Shown piece by piece: positions 36,936 to 49,139 of a stretch of 64,000 nt of DNA. The notes under the pieces were generated by a model, which was not told the DNA's origin, searched no databases, and worked only from the letters and a program-made list of their open reading frames with translations. Each line of letters opens with the position of its first letter. The first letter of the stretch is position 1. The DNA lies in NCBI RefSeq assembly GCF_029392815.1, contig NZ_CP113942.1, forward strand, positions 1,984,001 to 2,048,000, given 5' to 3'. The position numbers and the translations under genes were made by a program. This DNA is from Bifidobacterium sp. ESL0682 (GTDB lineage Bacteria > Actinomycetota > Actinomycetes > Actinomycetales > Bifidobacteriaceae).

Positions 36936-37991
36936 TCACTCCTGAACCTGCGTACGGGCGATGTCGCCGTTGAAGGACTCGTTCTCGTCGGCATCAGCCG
37001 ACTTGTCCTTCAACCAGGAGAACATCGAGCGGAGCTTCGGGCCAACGGTCTCGATGCGCTCGTGGCTGTACTTCTGCTGCAGCTCCTTGAAGTGCGGAGC
37101 GCCCTTGGCCTGGTCGTCCATGAACTCCTTGGCGAAGGAGCCGTCCTGAATGCGCTGGAGCTGATGTTCCATGTTGTGACGGGTGTTCTCGTCGATCACC
37201 GTGGAGGTAAAGTCGCCGTACTGAGCGGTGTCAGAGCAGGACCAACGAGCCTTGTTCAGGCCGCCCTCGTTCATCAGGTCGACGAGCATTTTCAGCTCGT
37301 GGCAGACCTCAAAGTAGGCGATCTCCGGCTGATAACCGGCATCGGTGAGAACCTCAAAACCGGTCTCGACCAGATGGTTGACGCCACCCATGAGCACGTC
37401 CTGCTCACCGAAGAGATCGGTCTCGGTCTCTTCCTTGAAGGTGGTCTTGATGGCGCCGGCGCGCAGAGCGCCCAGAGCCTTGGCATAAGCCAGAGTGATG
37501 TCCCAGCCGTCGCCCTTGTCGTCGTTCTCGCAGGCGACAACCACCGGCACACCACGGCCGGCGACATACTCACGACGGACGATGTGGCCCGGGCCCTTCG
37601 GAGCAACCATGAAGGTCATGTGGCCCTTGCCCGGCTTGATGTAGCCGTAACGGATGTTAAAGCCGTGCGCGAAGGCGAGCGCCGCATCGGGCTTCAGGTT
37701 GGGCTCGACCTCTTCCTTATAGATCTTGCCCTGATACTGATCGGGAGCCAGGAACATGATGATGTCCGATTCCTTGACCGCGTCGGCGACGGGCTTGACT
37801 TCCAGGCCCTGTTCCTTGGCGTACTCAACGGACTTGGAGGTAGGCCGCAGGCCGACGACGACGTCCACACCGGAGTCGCGCAGGTTCAGCGCATGAGCGT
37901 GACCTTGCGAGCCGTAACCGATGATGCAGACCTTCTTGCCGTCGAGAGCGGAAAGATCAGCGTCGTCTTCGTACCAAATTTGTGCTGCCAT
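36936..37991 (-). CDS. ilvC: Ketol-acid reductoisomerase (NADP+)
   Basis: Second common enzyme of valine, leucine and isoleucine synthesis: converts acetolactate to dihydroxyisovalerate using NADPH and Mg2+. 351 aa from ATG 37991, preceded by AAGGAGTGCATATT. The Rossmann motif is [21 protein letters not shown]; metal and substrate residues are in [18 protein letters not shown] and in [13 protein letters not shown]. This is the short class I form. No other ilv gene is adjacent. Confidence 0.96.
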   Translation of the reverse strand: MAAQIWYEDDADLSALDGKKVCIIGYGSQGHAHALNLRDSGVDVVVGLRPTSKSVEYAKEQGLEVKPVADAVKESDIIMFLAPDQYQGKIYKEEVEPNLKPDAALAFAHGFNIRYGYIKPGKGHMTFMVAPKGPGHIVRREYVAGRGVPVVVACENDDKGDGWDITLAYAKALGALRAGAIKTTFKEETETDLFGEQDVLMGGVNHLVETGFEVLTDAGYQPEIAYFEVCHELKMLVDLMNEGGLNKARWSCSDTAQYGDFTSTVIDENTRHNMEHQLQRIQDGSFAKEFMDDQAKGAPHFKELQQKYSHERIETVGPKLRSMFSWLKDKSADADENESFNGDIARTQVQE

Positions 37992-38312
37992 AATATGCAC
38001 TCCTTGCATAATTCATTATTGATTGTGCCCGGCAAAGGCAATCTGCCTGCCGCGGCCTAGAAAATTGGCTCTTAATCGAAAAGGGATTTTGTCCCGTTGT
38101 TCGTTCATTGTAACGCCGGCCACACTGCGAACCACACCGTTGTCCAATAATCGAACAGGCGATAAATATTTTTGAGACGACATCGAGCCCAAGGCAGCAA
38201 TCATTCTCAAATACTTGTATTACTTTTCAGCTATCAATATTCAGCTATTAAAAACGCCTGCGATAAATGACGATTCAACGCTCAACCGAACGATTGCTTG
38301 CTTGCCCTGCCT
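37992..38312. promoter_or_regulatory. ilvC leader and promoter region
   Basis: On the minus strand a consensus-like -10 TACAAT lies at 38107-38112 (-35 weak), giving a leader of about 110 bases. A short GGGA/TCCC hairpin followed by TTTT is near 38085, but it is too weak to call an attenuator. No leader peptide rich in branched-chain codons is seen. Confidence 0.3.
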
Positions 38313-40091
38313 TCATTGACGGGGCTCAAGCAGAAAACGGCGAACCTTCCCCGTGCTGGTACGAGGCAACGCTTCGACGCGATAAAAGCGCTGTGGCACC
38401 TTGTAATGAGCCAGACGAGCACGGCCGAACTCGCGCCACCGCGCAGCCAAGGAAGCCGGAACCTCGGCACTGGGCACGCTTGACGCGGCAAGTTCGTCGG
38501 CTTCCGAGCCATCAGCAGCAGAAACGGTTACGTCGGATTGCCGATGTTCCGCGGACCTGGCGTAGTCCTCTCCGCACACCACGTAAGCCACCGGAACCTC
38601 GCCCCACTTCGCGTCGGGCTCTGCGGTGACGGCAATCTCGTCGATGCCCGGGCAATCCGCATAGATGCGCTCGACCTCTTCGGGAAATACATGTTCGCCG
38701 CCGGAAATCATCATGTTGTCAAGGCGGCCGTCGACGTAAAGATAGCCGTCGTCATCAAGATGCCCGACGTCGCCGGTCCTGTACCATCCGTCGGCGGTTT
38801 TCTTGGCCTCGAATACGCCCGGCCGGTTGAGATAGCCCGGTGTGAGCGCATCGGTTTTGATGAGAATCTCGCCGGTCTCATCCGCGATTTTCAGCGACGT
38901 GGTGAAGTATGGCTTGCCGCTGGAAAGCAACTTACGAGCGCCATCGCCGGTACCTGTACCGACGATCTGCGAGCAGGTTTCACTCATGCCGTACGAGCGC
39001 ACAACCACCATGCCCAAGCCATGGCAACGCTTGAGCAGTGCGAGATTGGACTTCTCGCCACCCAGAATAAAACCTTTGAACGTCGGCGAATAGCCGAAAT
39101 TAGCAGGAAGCGCCACAGCCTCCGACGCAGAATTGCCAGCATCGGAACCGGCGGAACGCTCAGAATCAGATGATTCCGCAATCCGTTGCTCTAAACCGGC
39201 CGCACCGGCATCGCCAGACGCCTCAACAGACGGCACCGCCGAAGCCGAATCGCTCGGCACATATCCGCCGTGCTGCATGGCGAACGCACCGGATATGCGC
39301 TGCTCGTGCTCAGGCACCAATGCCGTCAGCATCGTCGGCACCACGGAGACCCAGGTCACCGGTTCGTTGGTGAGAATCCGCTCCATTTCTGGCGCATCAA
39401 AATGATTCATCAGACGTACGGCGACGCCGAAAATGAGGCCGCGCAGAATGATGGAGTAGCCGCTGATATGGAAAATCGGGACGGCGCACAACCATTCGTC
39501 GGCAGGATTTGTGCCAAGATTCAAAGCCACGCTCGTCGCGGAGGTGAAGTGGTTGCGTACAGTCTGCCGAATGCCTTTCGGCGCGCCCGTCGAACCGGAA
39601 GTGAACATGATGCTCACCACCTGGTCGTCGGAGAATTCGCGCGGAATCGGCGATTTCTGGCGCAAATCTGCGTCATCGACCAGTTTGGTCTCATCGACTT
39701 TGGCGAATATCTCGCCGAAACTCACGACGCGAATATCGTCGCCGCACGATGCGCCGTCCAGCAACTCAGCTGGCAGGCTGTCGCCCTTGAGGCAGCAGGC
39801 GACCCCGGCATCGCGCATCTGCTGATTGAGTTCGTCGTTGGTCAGGCGCTTGTTGAGCCACACCACCGTCTTGCCGTATAGCAGAAGCGTAACGGCCAGC
39901 AGATAACCGCGGATGTCGTTGTTGGAGGCCATCGCGACGTTCTGCGCTTTGAAAGCGCCGAGGCCATCGAGCACCGCGCCCAGCCGTTGTGCTTGGTCGA
40001 ATACGTCACCGAACGTATAACGGGTCTCGCCGTCGAAAACCGCCGTCCGCTCCGGCGTGAGCATCGCTCGTTTCAGCACCCAATTATCCAT
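38313..40091 (-). CDS. menE: o-Succinylbenzoate--CoA ligase
   Basis: AMP-forming ligase activating o-succinylbenzoate (OSB) to OSB-CoA. About 592 aa from ATG 40091 (AGGAGAAGGG upstream). The adenylation P-loop is MFTSGSTGAPKG (about residues 162-173), with YGMSETCS, the YRTGDVGHLDDDGYLYVDGR hinge region and the catalytic Lys in PRTSTGKVRR. Two low-complexity insertions (about 275-332 and a Ser/Ala-rich one before the last 40 residues) make it longer than the usual 480. menB is immediately upstream on the same strand, which supports OSB over other acids. Confidence 0.82.
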   Translation of the reverse strand: MDNWVLKRAMLTPERTAVFDGETRYTFGDVFDQAQRLGAVLDGLGAFKAQNVAMASNNDIRGYLLAVTLLLYGKTVVWLNKRLTNDELNQQMRDAGVACCLKGDSLPAELLDGASCGDDIRVVSFGEIFAKVDETKLVDDADLRQKSPIPREFSDDQVVSIMFTSGSTGAPKGIRQTVRNHFTSATSVALNLGTNPADEWLCAVPIFHISGYSIILRGLIFGVAVRLMNHFDAPEMERILTNEPVTWVSVVPTMLTALVPEHEQRISGAFAMQHGGYVPSDSASAVPSVEASGDAGAAGLEQRIAESSDSERSAGSDAGNSASEAVALPANFGYSPTFKGFILGGEKSNLALLKRCHGLGMVVVRSYGMSETCSQIVGTGTGDGARKLLSSGKPYFTTSLKIADETGEILIKTDALTPGYLNRPGVFEAKKTADGWYRTGDVGHLDDDGYLYVDGRLDNMMISGGEHVFPEEVERIYADCPGIDEIAVTAEPDAKWGEVPVAYVVCGEDYARSAEHRQSDVTVSAADGSEADELAASSVPSAEVPASLAARWREFGRARLAHYKVPQRFYRVEALPRTSTGKVRRFLLEPRQ

Positions 40092-40137
40092 CGATGACCC
40101 TTCTCCTATTCCCGTACACAACCGACCGAGCTTGGGA

Positions 40138-40995
40138 TCACGGGAATTTCGGGAACTGTTCGAAATTAGGCGTGCGCTTCTGGTTGAAGGCGTCACGGCC
40201 TTCCTTCGCCTCGTCGGTGGTGTAGAAGAGCATCGTCGCGTCGCCACCGAACTGCTGCAAGCCGGCAAGTCCGTCAGTCGCGGCGTTCATGGAGGCCTTG
40301 ATGAAGCGCAGGGCCATAGGCGACTTGGTCAGCAGCTCGTCGCACCACTTAAGCGTTTCGGTCTCGATGTCCGCGAGTGGGACGACCTTATTGATCCAGC
40401 CCATCTGCAGCGCCTCTTCGGCGGAGTAGAAGTGGCCGAGGAACCAGACTTCCTTCGCACGCTTCTGGCCGATGACATCGGCGAGCAAGCCGGAACCGTA
40501 GCCAGCATCGAAGCTGCCGACCTTCGGGCCGGTCTGGCCGAATTTGGCATTGTCAGCCGCAATCGTCAAGTCGCAGACCAGCTGCAGCACGTTGCCACCG
40601 CCGACGGACCAACCCTTGACCATCGCAATGACGGGCTTGGGGATGATGCGAATCAGATGCTGCAGGTCGAGCACGTTCAGGCGCGGGACCTGGTCGCTGC
40701 CGACGTAGCCGCCGTTGCCACGCACGCCCTGGTCGCCGCCAGACGAGAAGGCCAGATCGCCGGCACCGGTGAAGATGATGACACCGATGGTGGCATCGTC
40801 TCGGCAGATAGTGAAGGCGTCGAGCAGTTCCTCGATGGTCTTCGGCGTGAACGCATTGCGCCGTTCGGGCCGGTTGATGGTAATTTTGGCTATGTGGTCG
40901 AGACGTTCGAACAGTATTTCATCATACGTTTTGACGGTCTCGAAGTCCGGCTTATGCCCGTTGTGCGGGCTGCCGATCTCTTGGCTTGTCGTCAT
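40138..40995 (-). CDS. menB: 1,4-Dihydroxy-2-naphthoyl-CoA synthase
   Basis: Crotonase-fold enzyme closing OSB-CoA to DHNA-CoA. 285 aa, typical length. MenB-specific features: [43 protein letters not shown], the oxyanion segment [10 protein letters not shown], and [13 protein letters not shown] with the Ser/Asp/Tyr of the active site. AAGGAGCAACC precedes the ATG. It ends 46 bases before menE on the same strand and is divergent from menI. Confidence 0.95.
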   Translation of the reverse strand: MTTSQEIGSPHNGHKPDFETVKTYDEILFERLDHIAKITINRPERRNAFTPKTIEELLDAFTICRDDATIGVIIFTGAGDLAFSSGGDQGVRGNGGYVGSDQVPRLNVLDLQHLIRIIPKPVIAMVKGWSVGGGNVLQLVCDLTIAADNAKFGQTGPKVGSFDAGYGSGLLADVIGQKRAKEVWFLGHFYSAEEALQMGWINKVVPLADIETETLKWCDELLTKSPMALRFIKASMNAATDGLAGLQQFGGDATMLFYTTDEAKEGRDAFNQKRTPNFEQFPKFP

Positions 40996-41134
40996 GGTTG
41001 CTCCTTAAGCATCATGTCGCAGGATCATCCGGCCGGCAAAACCGGCGCCTGCCTGCCGACGGTACGGAACATCCGGCCGCTCGGCGCATGAGTCTGAAGT
41101 TATTGGTTATGGAATCGAAATGCGAGGTTCGGTC

Positions 41135-41500
41135 ATGTCACTGGCGAATTATCTGGGCATCAAGCAACAGGAAATCTCGCGGTCAAAGGTCATCCTAACA
41201 TTGCCGGTTACCGAAAACCTTCTGCAGCCTTTCGGTGTCCTCCACGGCGGGGTCAATGCGGTACTCGCCGAGGAGGCCGCGAGCTTGGGTGCTATGGCAC
41301 GACTGGATGCCTCGCGCGTCGCCGTTGGCGTCGACATCAACACGCATCATTTCCGTCCGGTGACGTCGGGAACGCTCACCGCCACCGCGACACCGGAAAA
41401 CATCGGCAAAACCTTGCAAACATGGCACGTGGAAGTACGGATGGGCAGCAAGCTCACCAGTATTTCGACAGTCACCTTAGCTGTCCGCGAACGCCGGTAA
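41135..41500 (+). CDS. menI: Hotdog-fold thioesterase, probable DHNA-CoA thioesterase
   Basis: 121 aa PaaI/YdiI-type thioesterase. LLQPFGVLHGGVNAVLAEEAASLGA carries the HGG turn and catalytic Glu of DHNA-CoA hydrolases; GVDINTHHFRPV is the second family motif. GAGG lies seven bases before ATG 41135; ATG 41120 is less likely. Divergent from menB with 139 bases between, so a shared control region is likely. The position beside menB and menE gives the specificity; alone it could be a general acyl-CoA thioesterase. Confidence 0.75.
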   Translation: MSLANYLGIKQQEISRSKVILTLPVTENLLQPFGVLHGGVNAVLAEEAASLGAMARLDASRVAVGVDINTHHFRPVTSGTLTATATPENIGKTLQTWHVEVRMGSKLTSISTVTLAVRERR

Positions 41501-41962
41501 CCGCGAAGCCAACCCACCAGCGAATTGTCCGAAAAACCAAGAAAAGTGCTCGTTCAATCCTTCTGAATAGGCAGATACGATTTACGTATTGGCTCGACGC
41601 AACCTCCACCGAAAAACCCGTTACACTGGCAAAAAACGAAACAACATAGGCACTGCACGCAAGCTCATCTCGAGTTTCTTTGTCAGCGAAGACAAAATCC
41701 TCGTGCTTTGTTAGTTTTTTACCGAATCCTAATACGACAAAATATAAGGAAAAATTATTTTCCTCAACAAAAGTATTACACCTGCCCGTTTTTTCAAACG
41801 CTATTAGACAGAACATCCCCTACCACCTATCGCAGTAGAAAACTTTAGTGTGTATCGTTTTAAGTCGTTACAGATTGCGCGCGCAGCAGGTCGAGCGAGG
41901 CAACGCAACGATACCCATCCTTTTCTCATTCACTGCGCCTTGAAAGGACCGCGAACCGCCTT
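41501..41962. other. AT-rich region before the DASS carrier
   Basis: No gene seen. A -10-like TACACT is near 41620 and the last 100 bases may hold the carrier's promoter. AAAGGA lies 16 bases before the ATG, a weak ribosome site. Confidence 0.3.
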
Positions 41963-43393
41963 ATGTCTTCGGTAATCACCAAGAAGAAACTTCCCTTAGC
42001 CCTTTTCCTGCTTTGCTGTGTGGGACTTATCTTCATGTGGTTTACGCCCGCGCCCGCTCATGTGCAAGTCAGCGGTTGGCATAGCTTCGCTATCGTGCTC
42101 TTCTTCTTGGCCGGATGCGTTTTCAACGTCGCTCCCCTGTCAATCCTTTCACTGACGATGATGACTCTGCTGGGCGTCACCTTCACGATGCCGGCCGATA
42201 CGCTGATCTCGTTCTTCGGCTCCGCGCCGGTCTGGCTGGTGCTGTTCGCCTTCTTCATGGCCATCGGCTTCCGCAAAACCAATCTCGGCGCACGCATGGC
42301 CTACTGGCTCATCGCCCGCTTCGGACGCAGCCCGCTGGCCCTGGCCTACGTCATGGCCATCTGCGACCTGATTCTGGCCCCGGTTATCCCGAACACCAAC
42401 GCACGCGGCGCCGGCATCCTCTTCCCCATCAACCAATCGCTGGTCGAGGCGCTTGACGAGCCGAAGGATCCCAGCAAACGTTCCGTCAGCTCGTTCCTCA
42501 CGCTGGCCACCTTCCACCTGAACCTCATCATCGGCGGGCTTTTCCTCACCTCGATGGCCACCAATCCGTTGGTCGCCAGCATGGCCGCCAGCACGTTCGG
42601 CATCAAGATCTCGTGGTTCCAATGGTTCGCCTACGCCAGCGTACCAACGCTGCTCGCGGCAGTAATCGTGCCAATCATCATCCTCGCCATCCATCGCCCA
42701 CAAGACCAGAGCGCCGACCTCACGCTCGTGCATCAGACCGCGCAGGACGAGCTCAGGAAGATGCCGAAGATGGCATTGAACGAGTACCTGATGATTGCCG
42801 TGTTCGCCATCGTCGTCGCGCTCTGGGGCACCTCGTCCATCACGAAACTAGACAACACGCTGATCGCGATGCTCGGCCTCACCGCCCTGCTGATTCTGAA
42901 AATCATCGATCTCGACGACGTCTTCGCCGAAAAGCAGGGCTGGAACATCCTGCTCTGGCTCGCCCCGCTCATCGGAGTGACTGAATATCTCAACAAAACC
43001 GGCGTGGTCGGCTGGATCAAGCGCGTTCTGACCTCCAGCGTCGCCGGCATTCCCGCATGGCTCGCTATCACGGTGATCGTATTGCTCTACCTCTATGTCC
43101 ATTATCTGCTGACCAGCGTGCTCGTCCACGTGCAGACGTTCTTCATTCCCTTTGCGGTCATCCTGGTCTCGCTTGGCGTACCGCCGATTGTGGCGACCAT
43201 GCTGCTGGGACTGCTAACCTGCGTCTCACCGGGCATGACCCATTACGGCACCGGTACCGCGTCGATCTATTACTCGACCGGCTACGTCAGCCAGAAGGAA
43301 TGGTGGAAGGTCGGCTTCATTATCAGCCTCGTCAATCTCGTCGTTTACGCCGGGGTCGGCACGCTTTGGTGGAAGTTGCTCGGCCTATGGTAA
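41963..43393 (+). CDS. Divalent anion:Na+ symporter (DASS/SLC13 family)
   Basis: 476 aa membrane carrier with about 12 helices. The family's two SNT-like signature loops appear as VIPNTNARGAGILFPI and as PGMTHYGTGTASIYYSTGYV, together with the helix SFFGSAPVWLVLFAFFMAIGFRKTNLG. DASS proteins carry succinate, malate, citrate, tartrate and similar dicarboxylates. Here the neighbours are menE, menB and menI, whose entry substrate OSB is itself an aromatic dicarboxylate, so OSB uptake is an attractive but unproven role. 2-Oxoglutarate/malate exchange is the alternative. Confidence 0.88.
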   Translation: MSSVITKKKLPLALFLLCCVGLIFMWFTPAPAHVQVSGWHSFAIVLFFLAGCVFNVAPLSILSLTMMTLLGVTFTMPADTLISFFGSAPVWLVLFAFFMAIGFRKTNLGARMAYWLIARFGRSPLALAYVMAICDLILAPVIPNTNARGAGILFPINQSLVEALDEPKDPSKRSVSSFLTLATFHLNLIIGGLFLTSMATNPLVASMAASTFGIKISWFQWFAYASVPTLLAAVIVPIIILAIHRPQDQSADLTLVHQTAQDELRKMPKMALNEYLMIAVFAIVVALWGTSSITKLDNTLIAMLGLTALLILKIIDLDDVFAEKQGWNILLWLAPLIGVTEYLNKTGVVGWIKRVLTSSVAGIPAWLAITVIVLLYLYVHYLLTSVLVHVQTFFIPFAVILVSLGVPPIVATMLLGLLTCVSPGMTHYGTGTASIYYSTGYVSQKEWWKVGFIISLVNLVVYAGVGTLWWKLLGLW

Positions 43394-43553
43394 TACAACA
43401 GGTTTCGCCGGTTTCCTGCCTTGCCTCCAACTACGAAAGTAGTTCCGAGGCTTTGCAGCTTGCGCACACGGCCCGCACGTCTGTCGAATCCCGAACTCGA
43501 GACATCCCACGCCCCGAAATCCATTCAGACAGACAACGCAAGGATGAACACCA

Positions 43554-46488
43554 ATGAATATCATCTTCCACGTTATCGCTGCCGTCCTATGCACTGCCAT
43601 ATCGTTCGCAGCACCGTCGCCAAGCGCCATCAGCCAGGCAGCGGATACTTCCGCGAGCGCCGAAACCGTCGAAACCAAAGCGCAAACCGACCGCGCCCTT
43701 TCTAACTCATCAAACGCGCAAAGCTCGCAGCGTTCACGCAGCGGGCAAGTGCGAACCGTCAGTGAAACCGATGAGACTCCAAGCGGCGAGCAATCGTCGT
43801 CAGCAGCCTCGCAACCTGAAATAAGCCCTCGAGGCTCCTGCACTCAAACCTCCCCGACCAGCTGGGGAAGCCCGTACACCGGCGCCACCGGTATCAGCGG
43901 CACTCAAGACCGCAGTGCGGTCCGTTGGTATGTCGACAGCAGCTGCGTCCTGCACCTCAGCGGCGGCACCAGCCCGGACATCTCCAACTCGCAGTCCAGC
44001 ATTCCGTGGGATTCGCAGCGCGATGACATCGTCAAGGTCAAGGTCGAGGGCAACCTCACCCTGTTCAAAAGCAACATCCAGCTCAACCCCATGTTCACCG
44101 ACATGTATAGCCTCACCAGTTTCGACACCACCGGCGGCACCCTGCATCTGGTCGAATCCGCGGCCGCCGGCCTGCTCGACAGCAACACGGCGCTGACCAC
44201 CATCAACAGCATCGCCAACTGGGACACCAGCCAGACCACCGGCATGCCCAGCATGTTCTACTACTGCACCCAGCTCACGCAGCTGGATCTCTCCGGTTTC
44301 AACACCGCCAAGGTGGAAGACCTGAGCAACATGTTCACCGGCGACGCCGCGCTCACTTCCGTCAAACTCGGCAGTTTCTCGACAGGCAGCGTGACCAGCA
44401 TGAGCGACATGTTCACCGGCTGCACCAGCCTTGACACGCTGGACATCTCCCATTTCAACGTCTCCAGAACGACCTGGACGGCCAACATGCTCCCGAACGG
44501 CCTGCGTCGCCTAAAGCTGGGATCGGGTACCAAACTCAGCAACAGCGCATTTTCCAACGTTGACAGCACCATCACTTGGAAAGAACTCTCGAGCCTCGAC
44601 AGCAATGCCACACTCGTGGGTACCATCGGCACCACCAGCAGCCTGGCGACGCGAGCGGCATCGGCCAATCCTGCCGGCAGCTACATCGATCAGCGGCTGA
44701 TGATTTATGGCGCCAAACTCGTCATCGATGCCAACTACGGCACCACGAACTTCGTCCCCGTCACCGTCGATACCACCAACTCGGCCGCCACGCTGACCGT
44801 TCCGCAACCCAACGTCCTCACCGCGAACAGACCGACGTCCCTGTTCGCCGGCTGGAATACCTGCAGAGACGGCGGCACCACAGGCGGTTGCAGGCCATAT
44901 TCCTCGGGAGACACCATATCCGTCAGCAAAGGTGACTCCTTCCCCTTACGGACAATCACGCTTTACGCCCAGTGGACCCAGATGTCCGCGCCGTTAATCG
45001 ACGACAAGACACCGGTCATCCACGCTCCCCTTGGTGGCAATCCAACCGTTGACCTCAGAGTCTCGAATACCGCTGCGCCAACCGGCAGCACAACCACAGT
45101 GACCACAGGCCAGGGCACATGGTCGACCGAAACCGGGCCGGGCACGGAATTACACCAACCGGCCAGTGGCCAATCTGCAGCCCAACCTCGGTGTCGGCTA
45201 CAGCATCAGGGCGGTCACCAGCATGACCGATCCGATAACCGGCAACGCCATCTCCACGTACGCCAGCAAAAACGGCGTGCTGCCCTACGCCAGGCTCATT
45301 TTCAACGCCAACGGGGGCACTGGGGCTCCAGGCAACGTGTCCGGTTTCGGGGACGCCAGCAACGACAATCTGACCGCGTTCACCATTCCCACCGACACCA
45401 TCCCCACCAAAGGCGCGCACGACATGTTCGCCGGATGGTCCACCAATCCGAACGCCACCCAGCCCGATGCTGCCTACAACCCCGGCAATCACTCGCCAAC
45501 CTGGTTCAAAGACACCGGCAAAACCACCACACTTTACGCGGTATGGCACACCGCCAAGACCCCGACCATCACCGAAGCACACCGCGATCCATCGACCAAC
45601 CAGATCGTCGTCACCGGCACCGGGCAGCCGTGGAGCGTCATCAGCACACCGACCGTCAGTGGCACCACATCGAGGGGCTTGAAAGTCACCAGTACCTCCC
45701 TCGGCCCGGACGGGAAGCTTTCCCTCACCGGCCTTGCCTCCGGCACTGGCAGCACCGTCGCCGGCGAGGTTGTCATCGTGCACGTGCGCGCCTGCACCGT
45801 CAACACCAGCGGACCCAACGGCACGGCACCACCGGCAAAAACCGGTTGGAGCAACACTAACAGCGACATTCCTGCCGGCTGCACCCAAATTTCGGCGACC
45901 CCGGCCTATTCCGACTATCCTTCGTACCCAACCTGGCTGTCGGGCATCAACACCTCATGGTCCGCCAACCTCAACGTCAGCGGTTACCAATACATCTGGG
46001 TTTACGCCCAATTCCAAGGCGACGGCGGCATCGACGGCCCGCTCATGGTCACCCCGGATGTTCAAGGTTCCGACAACTCCGTCAAAGCCTGTGTGAAGCC
46101 CGCCGCAGCCGCGTCCAGCGCCTACGTTTGCGGCAACACCATCTGGGATTCCAGTTCTGCCGCATGGGACGGCACCGCCAGCCATCAGTGGACGCTCTAC
46201 CTGCCACGCAGCACCACGTTCGACCGTGCCGGCAATTACGACATCAAAGCCAACCTCAACATCAACGACACGTGGCGCACGCCGTCCGGAGGCATCGTCA
46301 GTTCGGAGGACGCAACGCTTCTGGGCACGCCCATCTGCGGACTCTACCTTTCGGCGCTGCCGTTGACCGGCGACAAGTCGCATCGACTCGCCATCCTCAT
46401 GGCCGCCATTGTCGTTTCGTCGCTCATTCTGCTCGCCGTCGGAGCAGATTTCCGCTACCGCCCACGCCGTCATTTCCGCCGGCAGTGA
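43554..46488 (+). pseudogene. BspA/DUF285-type LPxTG surface protein, one frameshift
   Basis: About 975 aa cell-wall protein. Signal peptide (NIIFHVIAAVLCTAISFAA), Ser-rich linker, DUF285 leucine-rich block at about 44200-44470 (ANWDTSQTTGMPSMF, LDLSGFNTAKVEDLSNMF, repeated), InlB-like modules (SLFAGWNTCRDG, MFAGWSTNPNATQPD), then LPLTGDKS, a helix and an Arg-rich tail. The first frame leaves the protein at about 45134-45148 and the rest (NYTNRPVANLQPNLGVGY onward) is in the next frame; removing one G restores it. A shared stretch (AVWHT..PTIT..RDPxTNQ) shows it is a paralogue of the larger protein at 23884. Confidence 0.85.
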
Positions 46489-46594
46489 TCGGCAAACGCA
46501 ACGACGGCCGACAGAAAATTGGCTCTATCGGTATACGTTTCCCGCCGCCACAATATATCTGCCGCCGCTAGAGCGTTTCGATGTCCTTAAACAA

Positions 46595-46642
46595 TTTTGG
46601 CCCGCTAACCATCATTGTAAATTGATGGTTAGCGGGCCAAAA
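46595..46642. terminator. Bidirectional terminator between surface protein gene and purA
   Basis: TTTTGGCCCGCTAACCATCA and its exact complement flank an eight-base loop, giving A/T tails on both strands, between two convergent genes. Confidence 0.85.
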
Positions 46643-46665
46643 TCACGAATAATCTTTAACGGTAA

Positions 46666-47988
<1,323 letters not shown>

Positions 47989-48178
47989 TTATTCCGCCGT
48001 TAACAGCCTACCGTCACGCCTATACCGGCATTTTGCGACTATCTAACTTTTCATCAATATATTGTTGTTGTATTGTCACCGCAGAAGCATAAAACCAACC
48101 GGTTCCGTTCCCCTCGCCAGACTTTCCCAAAGGCTTGTCACGGCAAAGAGAACGGGTCAGCTTCCAATCTACTATCTG

Positions 48179-49084
48179 CTACTTCATTTCGGCGAGCGTC
48201 GGGAAGGCGGCATGATTGCCTACACGGCTAACTTTCACCGCTGCTGCGCGATTGGCAAAGTTCACAGCGGCAAGGAAATCATGATGCTGTGAGTAGTGAA
48301 CCGCCAAAGCACCAGCAAACACATCACCGGCACACACACTGTCGACCGCATTGACCTTCACTGCATCAATCTCATAAATTTGGCCATCGTGATAAACGAC
48401 GCTGCCGTCACCGCCCATCTTAACGATGGCGGTCTTAGGACCAAGATCCACAATCGCTTTTGCGGCTTTAATGGCATCAACTCGATTGTTGACCTTGATG
48501 CCCGTAATTTTCTCGGTTTCTTGTTGGTTCGGCGTCACACAATCGGCGTATTGCATTGCTTCCGGGAAATAGTTGTCAGCCGGTGCGGGGTCAAGGATGA
48601 TGTACATCCCCTTTCGCTTGCCTTCTTTGAGCGCGGCCATTACCGATTCTTTGCAGGTCTCCAGCTGCAGGTCGAGGACAGGAGCGTCAATCTGGCTCAT
48701 CACAGTCTTGATGTCTTCTTCGGTGGTGGCATTATCCGCGCCCATGGTGCCGAGCATCGTGTTTTCGGAGCTGTCATCGATTTCAACGATGAACGTTCCG
48801 GTCCCCAACTCCTTGGTCTGCTTGATGAATTTGGTATCGACGTTCCACGAAGCCAGATCATCAAGAATCTGCTTGCCAGCACCGTCATCACCAACGCTAC
48901 CGAGCATAGCCACCTTGCCGCCGAGTTTAGCCGCAGAAACAGCCTGATTGGAGCCTTTGCCGCCGGGAATCATCGTGATGCTTTTAGCAGTGGCCGTATC
49001 GCCATGCTTAGGATATGTTTTGGTGAAGGCCTTGATATCAAGGTGCATGCTGCCAAGAACCGCTACATCGTATTTCATGTTCAT
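48179..49084 (-). CDS. rbsK: Ribokinase-family (PfkB) sugar kinase
   Basis: 301 aa cytoplasmic kinase, ribokinase-like. N-terminal GSMHLDIKAFTKTYPKHGDT and MIPGGKGSNQAVSAAKLGG bind sugar; GKMAMLGSVGDDGAGK-type loop follows. The anion-hole motif reads DSVCAGDVFAG, with Cys in place of the usual first Gly of GAGD, a variant tolerated in some PfkB kinases. AAGGAATATAGCA precedes the ATG and a LacI-type operator lies 44 bases upstream. With the epimerase and GatC-type permease it forms a regulated sugar module. Ribose, psicose/allulose or a pentulose are all possible substrates. Confidence 0.85.
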   Translation of the reverse strand: MNMKYDVAVLGSMHLDIKAFTKTYPKHGDTATAKSITMIPGGKGSNQAVSAAKLGGKVAMLGSVGDDGAGKQILDDLASWNVDTKFIKQTKELGTGTFIVEIDDSSENTMLGTMGADNATTEEDIKTVMSQIDAPVLDLQLETCKESVMAALKEGKRKGMYIILDPAPADNYFPEAMQYADCVTPNQQETEKITGIKVNNRVDAIKAAKAIVDLGPKTAIVKMGGDGSVVYHDGQIYEIDAVKVNAVDSVCAGDVFAGALAVHYSQHHDFLAAVNFANRAAAVKVSRVGNHAAFPTLAEMK

Positions 49085-49127
49085 TGCTATATTCCTTCTT
49101 GTATCCCATCACCTACAACATGATGCA

Positions 49128-49139
49128 GTAACCGGTTAC
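49128..49139. promoter_or_regulatory. LacI-type operator upstream of the kinase gene
   Basis: Palindrome GTAACCGGTTAC, identical to the core of the operator before the GatC-type gene at 52971. The remainder of 49085-49398 holds no gene. Confidence 0.7.

Noticed and set aside
38016..38210. Possible leader peptide upstream of ilvC
   Set aside because: It has few Ile/Val/Leu codons, no clustered run and no strong terminator/antiterminator pair, so attenuation is not supported.
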